Shown: piece after piece, positions 26,777 through 35,885 of the stretch
Layout: each line of letters begins with the position of its first letter
Numbering within the stretch: the first letter of the stretch is position 1
NCBI RefSeq assembly: GCF_023276375.1
Contig: NZ_JALLPK010000001.1
Location: 1,364,001-1,428,000 of the forward strand
Origin: Halocatena marina
GTDB lineage: Archaea > Halobacteriota > Halobacteria > Halobacteriales > Haloarculaceae
DNA: 64,000 nucleotides
Direction: 5' to 3'
Made by a program: the position numbers and the translations under genes
The notes under the pieces: model-generated
Database searches by the model: none
What the model saw: the letters and a program-made list of their open reading frames with translations, nothing else
What the model was told of the DNA's origin: nothing

Positions 26777-27216
26777 TCGGTTTGAGTGTGCTGGACTCTC
26801 ATTGTCGTCGATCTACTCTCTACAGCGTTGAGAATCGACAGACTCCCCGAGTTTACTGTCACCAGAGACTGTACCATCATCCCTCAATCGCCATCGAACC
26901 AATACCAGCCCATCGGTTCTATTTCGGAGCCGTCTGTGATCGTCGATCACATAACAAATAGCACTGATTACGGTGAATGTGAGTGCTACCAATCACGGCT
27001 GTTTGATCTGACTCAATCAGTGATGCAGGCGAGTCTCTGAGGGTGCTGATTGGTAGACAGCAGCGTTCTGGAAACGTTGAAGAGACGATTTACGTCTCAC
27101 ACCAGAACCTGAAGAGACTCCGGAGACGTCCATCACTTTCCCATCGTACGATGCTGCCACAGGTGGCGCCAGTGCTTTTCTTTCTCTGAGACTCTAATCA
27201 CTTAGACAGTGACTCT
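26777..27216. other. Gene-free stretch downstream of the sensor
   Basis: Frames on the plus strand (for example 26786-27040) have no motif and odd composition. The end of the stretch carries a CTCTAATC element about 27 bases before the next start, a weak TATA candidate. Confidence 0.35.
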
Positions 27217-27588
27217 ATGCCAAAGCCATCCAAAGAACGATCAGGCATGGAAGCCAATGAGACTGAGGTACAATCGGGATTCCCATTCACGATGTTCAGT
27301 GTCTTAGCAGACCCAGATCGCGTGGAGATACTCTCTTATCTGCTCGACCAGCCAACCCCAGTGACGATCGGAGAACTCGTGGATACGCTCGCAGAAGCTA
27401 ACAGCAACGGAGAGAACACAGATACGGAACGTGAAAAGATCAACATCGCGCTTCATCACAATCACCTCCCGAAGCTGAGTGAATCTGGAGTAATCGGAAT
27501 CTCCTCGGATGAGGAGTACGTCACACTCCTCCAGCCGGCACCACAGCTGAAACCCTACCTCGAACTCGCAGTGAATCCTCCGACATAA
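27217..27588 (+). CDS. DUF7344-like winged-helix regulator
   Basis: A 123-residue protein with an ArsR-like winged helix typical of haloarchaeal DUF7344: FSVLADPDRVEILSYLLDQP, then TPVTIGELVDTLAEAN, then INIALHHNHLPKLSESGVIG and the wing YVTLLQPAPQLKPYLELA. It is probably a stand-alone DNA-binding regulator. The ATG at 27217 or one at 27247 could be the start; the homology begins after both. No adjacent target gene is obvious. Confidence 0.75.
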   Translation: MPKPSKERSGMEANETEVQSGFPFTMFSVLADPDRVEILSYLLDQPTPVTIGELVDTLAEANSNGENTDTEREKINIALHHNHLPKLSESGVIGISSDEEYVTLLQPAPQLKPYLELAVNPPT

Positions 27589-27986
27589 GAGAGCGCCAGC
27601 CCGCACTCTCTGCGGTGGATCACTGCGCAACGTGTGAAATTGTAACGTAGTGTTGTGAGACGTCTCACCGATATCTGAGTGCTCACAGCGTCCAGCAGCA
27701 GTTGAGCACCACTGTTCCTGTGTCCTGTCTTGGAGAGACAAACTTGATTCAAATGGAGCCACCTTCGCTATCGAATAACGCCCGACTCCTGACGAGAATT
27801 GATGTCGAGATTCTGAGGGAAAGATATAAAAATGTAGCGTGCGAACTAGTAAGTAAGAAGTAAAGTAAATTATATCGATAATTTTTTCTGGTAGCAGTAG
27901 CTACGTCAGAACACACGTAGGACAACGGCTACCGCACTGTTGCGGCACGAATGAACTGTCTAATGATTAGCTACTGCCATACACAC
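27589..27986. other. Gene-free stretch before the Nudix-like gene
   Basis: AT-rich around 27820-27890. An in-frame upstream ATG at 27951 gives a hydrophobic, Cys-rich extension judged not to be part of the protein. No RNA gene was recognised. Confidence 0.4.
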
Positions 27987-28547
27987 ATGTCTGATACGAC
28001 ACAAGCGGACACGACCGACGCTCATACGACGTACGAATCTGTTACCGACCCAGAGGCGATTGCCAACAGTGAAGGGATCGAGATTCGCCAGCGGACATAC
28101 ACCCACGAGGACCGAGACCACTATCAAAATCACTGCGAGGCCAACGCTATCGGACGAGCCATCGTTGGAGTGAGGAATACGGCGGATCGGCTCCTACTAC
28201 TGGTAACCCCCGAGGCCGATTACGCTATTCTCCCAAACGAAACGGTCGCACCCGACGAGGACTGGGTGACTGTTGGCAAGCACCGTGTCGAGGAACAAGC
28301 GGGAATGGACGTTACGCTCGACAGCATAGCACGAGTTCGACGGATCGACCACGTGATTGACGGCGAGTCGACACCGCGATCGACGGTCCAACACGTCGTC
28401 TTCGGTGCGTCAGTCAGCTCGTCAGACGCGACACTCGATACGTTGTGTGATGAGGATTGGGAGATCGGATGGTACGACGAACTCCCTGTTGAGACTGACA
28501 ATCTTGGGTCATATACACGCAACGATATCCAGCTGTTCCTCGAATGA
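27987..28547 (+). CDS. Nudix-fold protein with degenerate Nudix box
   Basis: A 186-residue protein. The Nudix fold is suggested by IGRAIVGVRNTADRLLLLV, the Gly/Pro turn before the helix and the later HVVFGASV and IGWYDELPVETDNL strands. The Nudix box GX5EX7REUXEEXGU appears as ETVAPDEDWVTVGKHRVEEQ followed by AGM. The RE pair has become HR and the last metal-binding Glu has become Gln. Classic pyrophosphohydrolase activity is therefore unlikely and the protein may bind a nucleotide or act as a regulator. The start at 27987 was chosen because the acidic, typically haloarchaeal sequence begins there. A methyltransferase gene follows after 33 bases and may be co-transcribed. Confidence 0.7.
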   Translation: MSDTTQADTTDAHTTYESVTDPEAIANSEGIEIRQRTYTHEDRDHYQNHCEANAIGRAIVGVRNTADRLLLLVTPEADYAILPNETVAPDEDWVTVGKHRVEEQAGMDVTLDSIARVRRIDHVIDGESTPRSTVQHVVFGASVSSSDATLDTLCDEDWEIGWYDELPVETDNLGSYTRNDIQLFLE

Positions 28548-28580
28548 GTCACTGAACATGAACAGAAATCATGGTTCGAG

Positions 28581-29282
28581 ATGACGGACACGACTGCCGA
28601 TGAGCCGATCGACTGGAATCGGTTCTGGAGCGAGGCCGACTGCGCTGACCGTGCCAGCGCGACACCGAGTACCCATCACGTTCGCGGGCTACTCGCCGAC
28701 TTCTTCACAGCGAAGGGTGTCCCAGATTCGTTCGCGGATGTTGGCTGCGGTCCCGGGGTCGTTACCTTTCATGTCGCTGAGTGCTATCCCGAGGTGACCG
28801 CCATCGGATACGATGCAGCGGCGTCGGTTCTCGTCGAGAATCGCCAACAAGCTAGCGAGAGAGAGGTCGAGAACGTTTGCTTCGAGTCAGCCGTCCTCCC
28901 GAACTTCGAACCCGATCGGCAGTTCGATCTCGTCCTCTGTTTCGGCACGCTCGCCTACGTCGCAGCATCCAAGTGCGCTCTCCGGCATCTCTATGATGCA
29001 GTCGCACCCGACGGTCAGCTCGTCGTGGGCTATCTCAATCAGCGCTGGCAGACACATCACCAGCGTTTGGTTGATTCCCCCGAGCGGCATCCGAATCCGG
29101 AGTTCGAACCTGAGAGGTTCGAAGAGCGGTTCCAGCTTGTGCTGGCTGGAGAGAGTACGCTGTCCTACCGACAGATCCACGATGCACTCGGTACGTGGCC
29201 TCGAAGCTTCTGGGAGTTCACCGACAAACCAGCGGAACGCTGGGCGTGGCACCATGCTCCTCTCGTGTGGATACCGAAATAA
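28581..29282 (+). CDS. Class I SAM-dependent methyltransferase
   Basis: A 233-residue methyltransferase. The SAM-binding loop is FADVGCGPGVVTFHVAE at about residues 51-67, followed by AIGYDAAASVLVENRQQ. FDLVLCFGTLAYVAAS is motif IV and VAPDGQLVVGYLNQRW the post-motif strand. The C-terminal part (TWPRSFWEFTDKPAERWAWH) is Trp-rich. It lies 33 bases after the degenerate Nudix gene on the same strand, so an operon is likely. The acceptor is unknown. Confidence 0.85.
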   Translation: MTDTTADEPIDWNRFWSEADCADRASATPSTHHVRGLLADFFTAKGVPDSFADVGCGPGVVTFHVAECYPEVTAIGYDAAASVLVENRQQASEREVENVCFESAVLPNFEPDRQFDLVLCFGTLAYVAASKCALRHLYDAVAPDGQLVVGYLNQRWQTHHQRLVDSPERHPNPEFEPERFEERFQLVLAGESTLSYRQIHDALGTWPRSFWEFTDKPAERWAWHHAPLVWIPK

Positions 29283-30133
29283 CCGCACGCGTCGCTAACC
29301 GGAGGTTCACTTCCAAAGCATCCCACGATATTTGACTGCGAAACTGATGTGATGGGGTGAATCCATGATAATGTCGAAGAGTGAATGGGTTTTGGCAGAG
29401 AAATTCTCTGTCTAGCGCTCGGGGGTCATCTACTCACGACTACACAATTAACGATCTATCGGCGGATCACCACGCTGTCGAAGTCTCCACAATGGATGGT
29501 AACTCACTTTGCAGAATACTGAAATCACGTGCACGTCGTTCGGTGCAACAGTTCCTATAATGACTCGGAAGATCCAATACACCAACTGTGGTTGGAAATA
29601 CGCTCTGATTTCTGCGTGTACTACAAAGAGTACAATTAATTATGTAATCGAACAAATCAGATAATAATTATGTATATGTGAACAAGAGCGCATCAACGAC
29701 CGAAATATATCGATCAAAGTGTTCCTCTCGGCCTCGCATAGATACAAGACGATATTGCTCTGACAGAAGTTCAGTTTATTTGATTAACACAATTGCTTTG
29801 TACGGGTTTCAATCATATTTATGAAATTATGGCGTTAATTGATCTACTGTCGTTCGTAACTATCATCTGCTACAGTTGTTAATCGACTGTATTGATATTA
29901 CAGACTCCTTCTAACACCTATTCAAAATACTATGTGTCACATATATGAGCAAAAATAATTGGATTGCTGTTGCTGTGGACGTCGACGTCAGAGATAGGTC
30001 CGGTTGAGATTTATCCACAACTTCAATCCGTTTGTTGGTTTACAGCGACCGAGAAACAGAACTCGATAAATTACCAGATATTTAATATTTGTATCTGTGG
30101 TCTGGTTCGAAATGGATACCGTGGGCACATTGT
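29283..30133. other. Long AT-rich gene-free stretch
   Basis: About 850 bases, increasingly AT-rich from 29640 to 29960. Short frames on both strands (29467-29655 minus, 29964-30218 plus) carry no recognisable domain. No tRNA, transposase fragment or long repeat was seen. It borders the broken MalK-like gene and may be decayed sequence. Confidence 0.4.
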
Positions 30134-30806
30134 TCAGGCACTAATTCCCCAGGTATCGTCGGAAGACGAAACCACTCGATTCGTGATGGATTCTCCGGTA
30201 TGTCTATCGAAGAGGTGAATCCGGTCTTGCGGAAACACCACAGATAATTGGTCTCCTTCACTAACCGTAAGATCCCCTGGAATGCTCGCAGTGCAGACGG
30301 TATCACCGACATCGAAGTACACGTAGGTAGCATCTCCAAGTGGTTCAGCGACGGTTACCGTAACGGTGATCGCGTTGGAATCGTCGTCATCGGGACGGAT
30401 ATCTTCGGGACGAATACCGAGTGTGAGCGCTTCGCTGTCAGCTTGCTCAACCGTTCGAGCGAGCCGGTCAGAAAGACGGTATTTGAACGCCTTGTGGTTC
30501 AGTGTCTGGCCCGACCGTCGCGTCGTCAGGAAATTCATCGAGGGACTTCCAATAAACCCGGCGACAAAATGGTTAGTAGGTTGGTGGTAACACTCTAACG
30601 GGGTGCCAATCTGCTGCAGTTCACCGCCATTCAAGACAGCGATGCGATCGCCCATGGTCATCGCCTCGGTCTGATCGTGGGTGACGTAAATCGTGGTAAC
30701 GTCGAGACGCTGCTGGAGCTCTTGGAGTTCGGTCCGCATCTGGGTGCGGAGTTTGGCGTCGAGATTCGACAGCGGCTCGTCCATCAAGAACACTTCTGGT
30801 TCACAA
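30134..30806 (-). pseudogene. 5'-truncated sugar ABC transporter ATPase (MalK/UgpC-like)
   Basis: Only the C-terminal 224 or so residues remain. Homology begins at EPEVFLMDEPLSNLDAKLR (Walker B and D-loop), continues through TIYVTHDQTEAMTMGDRIAV (switch His) and MNFLTTRR, and ends with the regulatory OB-fold part (LGIRPEDIRPDDDD, VCTASIPGDLTVSEGDQL). Walker A, the Q-loop and the LSGGQ signature, about 150 residues, are missing. Upstream of 30806 the frame reads Cys/Ser-rich junk. Without Walker A it cannot power transport. The break coincides to within about seven bases with the start of a truncated IclR gene on the other strand. Confidence 0.85.
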
Positions 30807-31067
30807 CAGATTCGAGAGCACGGATTTGCGTTTGATGATAGAGAACAATTTGACGAGATTCGTTGTGTTGCCACCACGATTACTGCCGATTCCGGTGACC
30901 TACTCGGAGCTATCAGCATCGCTGCACCGATCGATCGAATGAACGATCACCGGTTTCGTTACGAACTACCGAGACTACTTCAGAACGTTGTCGAAATGAT
31001 TGAACGAGTCGACGAATACCGATTCCGTCACGAGCTGCCGTGCATTTCGCGGACCCTACCAAAGTAA
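30807..31067 (+). pseudogene. 5'-truncated IclR-family regulator fragment
   Basis: About 86 C-terminal residues of an IclR effector-binding domain: IREHGFAFDDREQFDEIRCV, then TADSGDLLGAISIAAPIDRM, then FRYELPRLLQNVVEMIERV. Homology begins at position 30810 and the stop is at 31065-31067. The winged helix and most of the GAF-like effector domain are gone. It is preserved in frame to its end, so the loss is fairly recent or neutral. Confidence 0.82.
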
Positions 31068-31949
31068 TCTCTTGCGTGCGGTCTCTCCAAGACCGATACG
31101 CTGCTGTACTGTTTGTTCATAGCAAATCCAATCGTCGGTGTCTGTTGCAGGATCTGTGACACTGTAGATGCATTCTCTTGACGGTGTTGCTCTTGTGTAA
31201 TGTGCGTTGTTTCATAGAGCACTCACTCTACTGTGATTCGTCTTATCTTGTTGTTTGAACCGTACGTGTAGTGTTGGGATCAGCGTGAATTCAGGAGTCA
31301 CTCACAGATCGTTGGTGTCACAGCTGCCCTTAGGCAGAAAGCGTGTGCTGACGCTTTTCCGGTCCATCGACCTGCTGTCCGTTCATGATTGGGAACCGTG
31401 CAGGACCGCATAGTCCGTTACAAGAGTGCTGATGTAACGATAATATTTATAGTATTTTCTTCGAGGAACCAAAATGTGGATTGACAGGGAATCGAACGGC
31501 GATCAACAACAGCGACAGTCAGTCCGACTCGGAACGATTGACGCGAACGAAAGCCATCGACCGTATCGCGATAAAAATAATTAGAAGTAATCACTCACAC
31601 AGTGATTAGTTGTATGGCTCAGCCGTTTCTCTATCATTCGGTGTTGTATTCACGCCCATCTGGCAAAATCACTCCACACCTGCCCACAGCGACAGAATTT
31701 CGAAGTCATCGATGAATGCGACCAGCCCCTGTCAAATATTGGTCCGAAGACGTTTAGAAGGTCTTGAGCTTCATGCATTTTGCTGTCTTTCAAACTATAA
31801 CTGTTGACTTTGACGGCTGAATACACCAACAAACACACGAATAGCAGTGTTCGTTATATTTGACTATGGCAGCTCAAATAAATCTTCAGAAAAATACCCG
31901 TACTTACGAATTGAGTAGAAACTATTTATTGATATTCGAAAATAATACG
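31068..31949. other. Long gene-free stretch with an 8-bp palindromic hairpin
   Basis: About 880 bases with no credible gene. The region 31430-31460 is AT-rich and promoter-like. The palindrome at 31588-31608 is the only structured element found. Short frames at 31610-31807 plus and 31650-31838 minus lack any domain. Confidence 0.4.
31588..31608. repeat. Perfect 8-bp inverted repeat with 5-base loop
   Basis: TAATCACT, CACAC, AGTGATTA forms a perfect hairpin or dyad site. It follows an AT-rich run (AAAAATAATTAG) that could be a TATA region. No gene starts just downstream, so it may be an operator of a lost gene. Confidence 0.5.
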
Positions 31950-32465
31950 CTATGAGAGAGTAGAGACAATCGCTGAGAGGTATATCACAAACGAGATAAC
32001 AGCAGCGATCGCACGGACGTGGTTCCACCGTGCCCAGCGTGTCCGAACTGTTGTCCAATCGTCTGGTGGCGATGCTGGCGACCACGTTGCGATAGACTCG
32101 TTCATCGGTAGGTGGATATTCATCGTTACAGCGATTGTGCCGGTCAAGTAGATCGCTGTTCCAAGGAGAACTAACGGACCGTATTGGCTCGTCCAGTCAC
32201 CCTGAAGGAGGACAACCGAAGCACTCACTGTCGGAACGGCGATCGAGCCGATGAACACGACGCCGAACGCGACGTTGAGAATAGCGTTGTTTATTGATTG
32301 CATCACGATCGTGTATGCTGACGCCGAGAATGTCTTGAGTGCCAGTACTACACTCACCGAGTAGGCAAAGAAGAGTCCGGCCAAGATCCCAACAAAGAAC
32401 GCTGATGCTGCAAGTAGGAGAGGGACGAAGCCCTCCGAAAGGATGTTCAGTGTCACGAGAATCAC
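31950..32465 (-). CDS. DUF1772 / anthrone oxygenase-like membrane protein
   Basis: A 171-residue protein with four hydrophobic segments. The first holds the family pattern FVGILAGLFFAYSVSVVLAL, the others VAFGVVFIGSIAVPTVSASV, AIYLTGTIAVTMNIHLPMNE and a C-terminal helix. The sequence NIHLPMNESIATW followed by a WxxWNHVRA segment is typical of the DUF1772 (anthrone oxygenase-like) family, whose bacterial and archaeal members have no settled function. The start is a GTG at 32465; a second in-frame GTG at 32456 has a better spaced GGAG and is an alternative. Confidence 0.78.
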   Translation of the reverse strand: MILVTLNILSEGFVPLLLAASAFFVGILAGLFFAYSVSVVLALKTFSASAYTIVMQSINNAILNVAFGVVFIGSIAVPTVSASVVLLQGDWTSQYGPLVLLGTAIYLTGTIAVTMNIHLPMNESIATWSPASPPDDWTTVRTRWARWNHVRAIAAVISFVIYLSAIVSTLS

Positions 32466-32823
32466 GCTCCCTGCTCTTGAAGCGTCGTCATTCTACGGGG
32501 CTTCGAGTCGGTTCGACCTCCGTATTGAGCGACCGTTGACATAATCTCAGTCACAGTCGACACCATCGAGTAACTACTCCGGAAGATCTGATAAAGATGT
32601 ATTCTGGATCAGAATCACATTTGGTGTTACAGTTGCACGGTGCGTCGGGGTTGTGAGTACGTGTTCGCTTGGTTCTGCCGCCGAAGAGGCGCTACTACCA
32701 CGGTATTGTGACGCAACGTTACAATCCGATCAATTGAGTATTCCTTGGTCGGCGCGGCGGAGCGTCCGTTGATAGTCCAACCGCCGCTGTTCTGTCGTTC
32801 GTACTAACTCGCGATGCGTTCGG
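32466..32823. other. Gene-free stretch
   Basis: No gene, RNA or repeat was recognised between the DUF1772-like gene and the RecA-like gene. Confidence 0.4.
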
Positions 32824-33489
32824 TTAGTCCGCCCCACGCGTGGCCACCTCCGGTTGCGTTGCCGTGAGTGCTGACTGCCGGGCAGTGAGTATGCGTTGCC
32901 AGTACGCTAGAGTCGTTTGAATAGTGCCGCCCTCGAGCGGGTACACCAGCGTCTCGAAATCGTCTCCTGTGAACCGTGGACCGAATGAGGTGAATTCACA
33001 GTGAATGACGTCGTTTACATGGTCATCAAGCACGGCCGTGAACGCATCGGCGGCCGTCCGCGTCAACACGATTGGTATCTCGGCAGTTGCAGCGAGATCG
33101 GCGATGAGCGTACACACTGCTGTGAACATGCGCTTTCCTTCACGGTTCGAACAGTCCTCCGAACGATAGAAGTAATCGATCGCCGGTAGGACGACGAGTG
33201 TTGTTCTGCCATCGAGTGGCAGATCACGCAGGAGGCTGTAGTGTTGCCACGGCGTGAAGCCTCGTGCGACGGCGATCCGTTCGAGGAGTCTCATACTCGG
33301 CGCGATCTGAGCGAGCGGCTGGGTGGTCCCGTGGTCGTGAGCGTCGACCCAGACAACACTTCCGTCCTCAAGAAGGAGGTGGTCAAGGACGAGCGAGTGA
33401 AGCGCGCCCGTCGCACGATCGTCGACCTCCAAGAGAGTGAGTCCTGAATCGAGCGTCGGAAGTTCTGGCCGGCGTGTCTGCCCCATCAT
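32824..33489 (-). CDS. RecA-superfamily-like protein without Walker A
   Basis: A 221-residue protein with the strand order of a RecA/RadA-like ATPase: LTLLEVDDRATGALHSLVLD, EDGSVVWVDAHDHGTTQPL, then TTLVVLPAIDYFYRSEDCSN resembling a Walker B strand, and EIPIVLTRTAADAFTAVLDD. The glycine-rich GxxxxGK(S/T) loop expected near residue 20 is absent (ATGALHSLV stands in its place), so nucleotide hydrolysis is unlikely. Related haloarchaeal proteins exist, as I recall, without known function. It lies 159 bases downstream of the Orc1/Cdc6 gene on the same strand and may be co-transcribed. A role in replication or recombination is only inferred from this neighbour. Confidence 0.6.
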   Translation of the reverse strand: MMGQTRRPELPTLDSGLTLLEVDDRATGALHSLVLDHLLLEDGSVVWVDAHDHGTTQPLAQIAPSMRLLERIAVARGFTPWQHYSLLRDLPLDGRTTLVVLPAIDYFYRSEDCSNREGKRMFTAVCTLIADLAATAEIPIVLTRTAADAFTAVLDDHVNDVIHCEFTSFGPRFTGDDFETLVYPLEGGTIQTTLAYWQRILTARQSALTATQPEVATRGAD

Positions 33490-33648
33490 TACATGATGGC
33501 TATTCGTGATCTGCTATCATAGTCACGAGTGAGTCGTTTCCAGAAGTTCCGAAAATTGCGGATGGTCTTTCCGTCGTCTGTTATTCTGGGAGGGGCGCTC
33601 GCCGATCATCGCATCCAGATTATTCGTACTCCAAAGATGCTCGGTGGG

Positions 33649-34650
33649 TTATCGCGGTCGATAGGTCCGGGCGCGATTTTGCCCGTCAGCGTGAATGAGC
33701 CGATAGTGTTCCATCTTCGAGAGATAGTTTCGGACTGTTCGGCGCGTTTTCGGGGCATCGACCGCATCGAGATAGGCATCATAGAGCGGACCCATCTCCA
33801 ATTCTCCCTCATCGTTGAGAATGTCGTATAGTGTGCGCTGGTGTGGAGTGAGTTGGTCGATGGTTTTCTGACGGACCTCATCGCGTCCCTCCGGGACCGC
33901 GTCGTGAACGAGGTCGGTCGAAATGCGATCGGAGCCACACTGGTCGGCCAACCGCGCGGCATTTCGGAGAATACTGATTGCGATCCGAGCATCGCCTGCC
34001 GCTGCATCGGCAATCAGTTCGAGTTCATTTGTCCCAATAGCGTCTTCAGAGAGTCCCCAGTGGGCTCGCGCTTTGAGGATAGCCACGAGTTCATCGAGCG
34101 GGTACTTCTCGAAGGAGATACGAACGCACGTCTGTAAGCGACTCGTGAGGCGGTCATCGAGGAGCGAGAACAGGTCACGTTCGCGGTTGGCAATGAGAAT
34201 CATCGAAATTCGGGGAAGTTGATAGAGATCGTAGAGCACGCGGTTTTCCTGCAGTTGATCAACCTCGTCGAGAATAACCACACACTGCGGACCATCGTAC
34301 GCCCGGACCCGATCCAACAGTTCGTCTTTTGGCGTCGATCGTCGGTGGATATCGACCGTCCGATCGATCGCTTCGAGGATGCGATAGAGGACTTTGAAAC
34401 GTGTATAGTCCTGCCAGCAGTTCACATACTGTGTTTTGATGTCCAGCACATTCTCGCGCAACCGCTCGACAGTAAACCGTGCAATACAGGTTTTTCCGGC
34501 ACCGGTTGGACCAAGTAAGAGCGACGGTTCACCGGAGTGACCGTCCATGATCGGTTTGAGAGTGTTCGAGAGTGCGTTGACCTCAGCGTTTCGATGCTCG
34601 ACATCGTCCGGGACGAACTGGGATTGGAGCACCCGAGCATCGCGTATCAT
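33649..34650 (-). CDS. Orc1/Cdc6-family replication initiator paralogue
   Basis: A 333-residue AAA+ protein. Walker A is LLLGPTGAGKTCIARFTVE, Walker B CVVILDEVDQLQ, sensor 1 SMILIANRERDLFSLLDDR, and sensor 2/arginine region AAAGDARIAISILRNAARLA. The C-terminal winged helix includes TPHQRTLYDILNDEG and KTRRTVRNYLSKMEHYRLI. The start MIRDARVLQSQFVPDDVEHR is the family N-terminus, so 34650 was chosen over a start 138 bases upstream in Cys/Ser-rich sequence. It is shorter than the main haloarchaeal Orc1 proteins (about 400 residues), like many secondary paralogues. Nearby repeats matching origin recognition boxes were not evident. Confidence 0.9.
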   Translation of the reverse strand: MIRDARVLQSQFVPDDVEHRNAEVNALSNTLKPIMDGHSGEPSLLLGPTGAGKTCIARFTVERLRENVLDIKTQYVNCWQDYTRFKVLYRILEAIDRTVDIHRRSTPKDELLDRVRAYDGPQCVVILDEVDQLQENRVLYDLYQLPRISMILIANRERDLFSLLDDRLTSRLQTCVRISFEKYPLDELVAILKARAHWGLSEDAIGTNELELIADAAAGDARIAISILRNAARLADQCGSDRISTDLVHDAVPEGRDEVRQKTIDQLTPHQRTLYDILNDEGELEMGPLYDAYLDAVDAPKTRRTVRNYLSKMEHYRLIHADGQNRARTYRPR

Positions 34651-35085
34651 AGTATAATTCGACCGTTCGACACCCGATGGCTTAAACGGATGTGCGTCGG
34701 TTCCGATTCTTCCGATACTTCTAGTTGCTTCACCAGATTCCTGTGAGCAACTGCAACACGAGCGACGCCTACCGAGACCGTTGCCCAATAGCTATAACCG
34801 TTAGTGTAGGCTGATGTGTATATTTGGCCATTAATGAGTATAAATCGACGCTTTTTTGACCTCTCCTTCGTTAGAATTAACGGGCGACATCGTTACCAGA
34901 TGTTTACCCAGCGCTATCTGTCATTCCCCACCGGTTCAACCCCATTCAACATACGCTAATGGTCTGTTCTCAGACAATGATTGGAGTGGACCTCCACTGC
35001 GGTACGGTTTTCACTGTTCTCGATAGACCCACTTGAATGACATTGACATAAACAATTTGAAAATAACGAGTAACGGTGAGCGATG
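34651..35085. other. Gene-free stretch upstream of orc1/cdc6
   Basis: It contains a GTTTAAG-like TATA candidate about 33 bases before the Orc1 start, and a small palindrome CGTTAGAATTAACG at about 34869-34882. I looked for paired origin-recognition-box-like elements (G-rich 3' ends in inverted orientation) and found none convincing, so an origin cannot be claimed. Confidence 0.4.
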
Positions 35086-35883
35086 TTATCGCACGCGTTT
35101 TCCGGAAACAATGAGGTTTGTGAGCGTCTCGATATCGACCTCTGAAGGGTCTGTCACATCCACGAGCTGTCCTTTGAAGAGGATACCAATACGATCTGCG
35201 AGGTCGAGCACATCCTCAATGCTGTGACTAACAATAAGAATCGTATGGCCCTCGTTCTTGAGCCGACGTATTGTCTGATGGACGAGGTTCGTTGCGTCGA
35301 TCGACAGGGCACTCGTCGGTTCATCGAGGATAATCACATCCGGGTCGAACGCCAGCGAGCGTCCGATAGCCACCAGCTGGCGCTCACCGCCTGAGAGGAA
35401 CTCTACCTCCGTGTTGAGTGCGATGTCACGGTCTAGTTGGTCGTGAATGATCGCTTCGGTGCGTTCGCGTGTTTCGTCCCAGTCGATGATCCTGAGCGCA
35501 CCAATCCCTTTTGTCGGGAACTGACCCATGAACACGTTCGATGGGATATCCAAGTCGTTCATCAGTGCGAGATCCTGATACACCGTTTCGATGCCTGCTC
35601 TTCGGGCGTCACTCGGACTGTCGAAGTTCACTTTCTCGCTATCGAGAGAGATCGATCCGTCGGTTGGCTCGTAGACTCCACTCAGGATGTTCATCAATGT
35701 CGATTTTCCCGCGCCGTTGTCGCCAATGAGCGCGAAAATTTCGTTCTCCTGAATATCCAACGTGACGCCGTCAAGTGCGACGATCCGTCCGAAGCGCTTG
35801 CGGACGTTCTCGACGCTGATTTTAGTCAATCCAGACGCGTCGGAACTCCGATCGATAGTTTCCGTGGCTTCATTAGTATCCAT
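35086..35883 (-). CDS. Sugar ABC importer ATPase, single-domain (FrcA/RbsA-like)
   Basis: A 265-residue ATPase of the carbohydrate uptake transporter-2 group. Walker A is ALIGDNGAGKSTLMNILSG, the Q-loop is in IETVYQDLALMNDL, the signature LSGGERQLVAIG, Walker B VIILDEPTSALS, and the H-loop LIVSHSIEDVLDL. It has one nucleotide-binding domain, where RbsA has two, like FrcA. The order, downstream of permease and binding-protein genes with only two bases to the permease stop, shows a binding protein-permease-ATPase operon. The substrate, probably a pentose, hexose or uronate, is inferred from the nearby catabolic genes. Confidence 0.9.
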   Translation of the reverse strand: MDTNEATETIDRSSDASGLTKISVENVRKRFGRIVALDGVTLDIQENEIFALIGDNGAGKSTLMNILSGVYEPTDGSISLDSEKVNFDSPSDARRAGIETVYQDLALMNDLDIPSNVFMGQFPTKGIGALRIIDWDETRERTEAIIHDQLDRDIALNTEVEFLSGGERQLVAIGRSLAFDPDVIILDEPTSALSIDATNLVHQTIRRLKNEGHTILIVSHSIEDVLDLADRIGILFKGQLVDVTDPSEVDIETLTNLIVSGKRVR

Positions 35884-35885
35884 GG

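Noticed and set aside
26786..27040. Plus-strand frame of 84 codons downstream of the PAS/GAF sensor
   Set aside because: No recognisable domain and overlaps two other equally weak frames.
34651..35085. Possible replication origin upstream of the Orc1/Cdc6 gene
   Set aside because: No paired origin-recognition-box-like repeats were seen, and secondary Orc1/Cdc6 genes are often not next to an origin.
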